From positions 1-6,520 of the forward strand of contig JACDBY010000341.1 of assembly GCA_013694685.1 (NCBI GenBank): a DNA stretch of 6,520 bases, given 5' to 3'. Source of the DNA: Actinomycetota bacterium. Its GTDB lineage: Bacteria; Actinomycetota; Thermoleophilia; Gaiellales; Gaiellaceae. This document shows positions 4,703 through 6,520 of this stretch, one piece after another. The notes beneath the pieces are model-generated. The model was not told the origin of the DNA. It was given only the letters and a program-made list of their open reading frames with translations, and did not search any database. Each line of letters starts with the position of its first letter. Positions within the stretch are counted from its first letter, which is position 1. Position numbers and translations under genes: made by a program.

Positions 4703-6049
4703 GTGCTCGACCCGAAGGTGTTCAAGGCGTACGACATCCGCGGGCTCTACCCCGCCGAGCTCGACGAGGACGGCGCCTACCGGATCGGGCGGGCGTTCGT
4801 CGAGGAGTTCGGGCCTCGCTCGATCGCGGTCGGTCGCGACATGCGGCTCTCAGCCCCGGCGGTGACTGCCGCCCTGGTCGACGGAGCCGTGGACGGAGGT
4901 GCCGACGTGCTCGACCTCGGGATGGTCGGCACGGAGATGGTCTATTACGCCGTCACCGAGCTCGGGCTCGACGGTGGCGTGTGCGTGACCGCCTCGCACA
5001 ACCCGAAGGAGTACATCGGGATGAAGATCGTCCGCGCCGGGGCGCTCCCGGTCGGAGGCGACTCCGGTCTCGAGGAGATCCGGCAGCGGGCGTCGCGGGA
5101 CTTCGGTGAGGTCGGCACCCGGGGCACCGTTCGGGCGCAGGACGTCTGGGACGGCTTCGTCGAAAAGGTGCTCTCGTTCGTCGACGAAGGCGCCTTCCGT
5201 CCGCTGAAGATCGTGATCGACGCGGCGAATGGAATGGCCGGGACGATGCTCCCCCGTGTGCTCGAGCGCCTTCCGCAACTCGAGGTCGTCTCGTGCTACT
5301 TCGAGCCCGACGGCTCGTTCCCGAACCACGAGCCGAATCCACTCCTCCCCGAAAACCGCGCGTTCATCGTCGAGAAAACCCGGACGGAGAACGCCGATCT
5401 CGGGGTCGCCTACGACGGTGACGCCGACCGCTGCTTCTTCGTCGACGACACCGGCGAGTTCGTCCCCGGCGACTTCGTCACCGCCCTCCTCGCGCAGGCC
5501 ATGCTCGCGAAGGAGCCGGGGGCCAAGGTGATCTACGACGTCCGCGCGAGCTGGGCCGTGCCGCGCACGATCGAGGAGGCCGGCGGCATCCCGCTCGTCA
5601 ACCGCGTCGGTCACGCGTTCATCAAGCACCGCATCCGCGAGGAGGACGCGCTCTTCGCCGGCGAGGTGTCCGCCCACTACTACTTCCGCGACTTCTCGCA
5701 GGCAGATACGGGCGTCGTCCCGTTCCTCGTCATGCTCGAGCTGCTCTCGCGGGCCGACGCACCGCTCTCGCAGCTGCTCGAGCCGTTCCGCAGCCGGTAC
5801 TTCATCACGGGCGAGATCAACACCCCGGTCGCCGATGTCGGCGCGAAGCTACAGGAGCTGGAGAACCGCTACCGCGACGAGGGCGGTCGGATCTCGCACC
5901 TCGACGGCGTCTCGGTCGACTTCGACGACTGGCACTTCAACGTCCGCCCTTCCAACACCGAGCCGCTCCTGCGCCTCAACCTCGAGGCACTGGACGAGGC
6001 GACGATGGAGGCTCGGCGCGACGAGGTGCTGGGGCTGATTCGCGGCTGA
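4703..6049 (+). CDS. manB: Phosphomannomutase / phosphoglucomutase
   Basis: A 448-residue alpha-D-phosphohexomutase, matching the family's usual 440-470. It moves phosphate between C6 and C1 of mannose or glucose, feeding GDP-mannose or nucleotide-sugar synthesis for glycans. Domains are in order: KAYDIRG (8-14) at the N-terminus, the catalytic loop TASHNP with phosphoserine S98, the Mg-binding loop DGDADR (238-243), the sugar-recognition loop GEVSAHYYF (320-328), and the C-terminal phosphate-binding loop RPSNTEP (415-421). All catalytic elements are intact. The sugar loop carries Ala where many members have Gly (GEMSGH), a form I associate with actinobacterial enzymes. The frame is open upstream to 4445, and TTG at 4568 would add 45 residues. 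GTG at 4703 is preferred because LDPKVFKAYDIRG is the normal N-terminus, a -10 hexamer lies 6 nt upstream, and the extra residues belong to the broken small gene. Mannose versus glucose preference cannot be told from sequence. Confidence 0.93.
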   Translation: MLDPKVFKAYDIRGLYPAELDEDGAYRIGRAFVEEFGPRSIAVGRDMRLSAPAVTAALVDGAVDGGADVLDLGMVGTEMVYYAVTELGLDGGVCVTASHNPKEYIGMKIVRAGALPVGGDSGLEEIRQRASRDFGEVGTRGTVRAQDVWDGFVEKVLSFVDEGAFRPLKIVIDAANGMAGTMLPRVLERLPQLEVVSCYFEPDGSFPNHEPNPLLPENRAFIVEKTRTENADLGVAYDGDADRCFFVDDTGEFVPGDFVTALLAQAMLAKEPGAKVIYDVRASWAVPRTIEEAGGIPLVNRVGHAFIKHRIREEDALFAGEVSAHYYFRDFSQADTGVVPFLVMLELLSRADAPLSQLLEPFRSRYFITGEINTPVADVGAKLQELENRYRDEGGRISHLDGVSVDFDDWHFNVRPSNTEPLLRLNLEALDEATMEARRDEVLGLIRG

Positions 6050-6059
6050 GGCGGCCGGG

Positions 6060-6065
6060 TACGAT
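6060..6065 (+). promoter_or_regulatory. -10 element (TACGAT) upstream of ydhR
   Basis: TACGAT, identical to the mutase -10, lies 11 bp after the mutase stop. The predicted transcription start, about 6072, would give a leader of about 27 nt that contains GAGAGGG at 6082-6088, a usable ribosome binding site 10 nt before ATG 6099. Unlike the other promoters here, this gene appears to have a leader. Read-through from the mutase is also possible. Confidence 0.4.
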
Positions 6066-6098
6066 CGCCGCACATCCGAGCGAGAGGGTTCGAGAGAC

Positions 6099-6401
6099 AT
6101 GCCGACACTGCTGCAGATCGACTTCCCGATGCCCGGCCCGTGGGGAGAGGAGATGGCCACCGCGTTCGGCGATCTCGCCGGGATCATCGGTCGCGCCCCC
6201 GGGTTGCGCTGGAAGATCTGGACCGAGAACGAGGAAGAGGGCGTCGGTGGAGGCGTCTACCTGTTCGAGAACGACAAGCCCGCGAACGCGTACCTCGAGG
6301 AGCAAACCGCCCGTCTCGAGGGATTCGGCATCGCGGACATCCGGGCAAAGGTCTTCCACGTCAACGAGGGCCTGACGGCGCTCAACGCGGGCCCGATCTG
6401 A
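6099..6401 (+). CDS. ydhR: YdhR-like small monooxygenase-fold protein
   Basis: A 100-residue protein, the normal length for the YdhR family (about 100). Known: E. coli YdhR is a homodimeric alpha+beta barrel of the dimeric ferredoxin-like superfamily, called a putative monooxygenase by fold similarity to ActVA-Orf6. Its substrate is not established. Seen: the first strand LLQIDFPMPGP (4-14), a helix with GEEMATAFGDLAGII (16-30), then the family-typical PGLRWKIWTEN (34-44), GGVYLFEN (51-58) with YLEEQTARLEGFGI (65-78), and a last strand AKVFHVNEGLTALN (83-96). There is no signal peptide or membrane segment, so it should be cytosolic. The start ATG has GAGAGGG upstream. A thioesterase gene begins 2 bp after its stop, suggesting an operon and perhaps a shared role in processing acyl or aromatic compounds (inference). 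Confidence 0.85.
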   Translation: MPTLLQIDFPMPGPWGEEMATAFGDLAGIIGRAPGLRWKIWTENEEEGVGGGVYLFENDKPANAYLEEQTARLEGFGIADIRAKVFHVNEGLTALNAGPI

Positions 6402-6403
6402 GC

Positions 6404-6520
6404 TTGCCCGAGCTGCCAGAGCTCGGCCGCACGACCGATCGACGCCCTCCGTTCAAGTACGCGGCGTTGACGCGCGTCTGGTTCTCCGACACGGACGCAC
6501 AGGGTGTCGTCTACTACGGT
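6404..6520 (+). CDS. Hotdog-fold acyl-CoA thioesterase (4HBT/YbgC family), N-terminal part (cut by window edge)
   Basis: The 39 visible residues run to the window edge. Residues 24-39 read RVWFSDTDAQGVVYYG, the signature that opens 4-hydroxybenzoyl-CoA thioesterase/YbgC-type hotdog proteins. By comparison with the Pseudomonas 4HBT enzyme the catalytic Asp is the second Asp, D31. The family hydrolyses acyl-CoA thioesters as homotetramers in the cytosol. Start choice: TTG at 6404, 2 bp after the ydhR stop, gives 23 residues before the motif. No ATG or GTG lies in frame nearby, and another TTG at 6467 would leave only a couple of residues before the signature. No ribosome binding site is clear, so translation may be coupled to ydhR. 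The substrate cannot be inferred from this fragment. Confidence 0.82.
   Translation, partial: MPELPELGRTTDRRPPFKYAALTRVWFSDTDAQGVVYYG

Noticed and set aside
4850..5677. A 275-codon minus-strand ORF inside the mutase gene
   Set aside because: It mirrors the third codon positions of the mutase, with long runs of Val, Asp, Glu, Arg and Gly and no recognisable motif or promoter. The mutase on the other strand has all catalytic loops.
6051..6071. GCGGC...GCCGC inverted repeat around the ydhR -10 hexamer
   Set aside because: Only 5 bp with an 11-nt loop, expected by chance in GC-rich DNA; the loop is better explained by the TACGAT promoter element.
4364..6520. A novel signalling or defence system formed by the cyclase-AAA-TPR protein and its neighbours
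   Set aside because: The cyclase gene points away from the mutase, has its own promoter, and is a widespread actinobacterial architecture. No nuclease, membrane effector or cyclic-nucleotide-binding effector lies next to it in the window.

Overview
The window is very GC-rich, with strong G/C preference at third codon positions, GTG and TTG starts, and short intergenic gaps. It looks like a chromosomal segment of a high-GC actinobacterial-type organism. Gene content and promoter style fit the Thermoleophilia (Gaiella/Solirubrobacter-like) best, but that placement is inference. I see no tRNA, rRNA, CRISPR array, insertion sequence, phage gene or attachment site.

Layout, left to right. Positions 1-216 (minus) hold the N-terminal third to half of a CcmE-type cytochrome c maturation heme chaperone, cut by the window edge. 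Positions 263-511 (minus) encode an 82-residue protein of unknown function. Divergent from it, 579-1400 (plus) is a TIM-barrel AP endonuclease family 2 / endonuclease IV-like protein. It converges, across a 29-bp gap holding a hairpin with a GCGA loop, on a 977-residue class III nucleotidyl cyclase-AAA ATPase-TPR signalling protein at 1430-4363 (minus). The 339-bp region between that gene and the next sound gene contains a 7-bp inverted repeat and what looks like a small gene broken by two compensating frameshifts (4432-4668, plus). Then come a phosphomannomutase/phosphoglucomutase (4703-6049, plus), a YdhR-like small monooxygenase-fold protein (6099-6401, plus) and the start of a hotdog-fold acyl-CoA thioesterase (from 6404, plus, cut by the window edge).

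The genes do not form one obvious pathway: cytochrome c biogenesis, DNA repair, signalling, sugar-phosphate metabolism and thioester hydrolysis are all represented. Only ydhR and the thioesterase are close enough (2 bp) to be a convincing operon. I found no convincing new multi-gene system.

Two signals go beyond ordinary annotation. First, five of the six genes whose upstream region can be read and that lack a plausible leader carry a TAnnnT hexamer ending exactly 6 or 7 nt before the start codon. This is the geometry of a -10 element driving leaderless mRNA, and it fixes several start codons that would otherwise be ambiguous. Second, the frameshifted small gene at 4432-4668 shares its middle reading frame with the downstream mutase, so automated gene callers would probably extend the mutase wrongly at its N-terminus.
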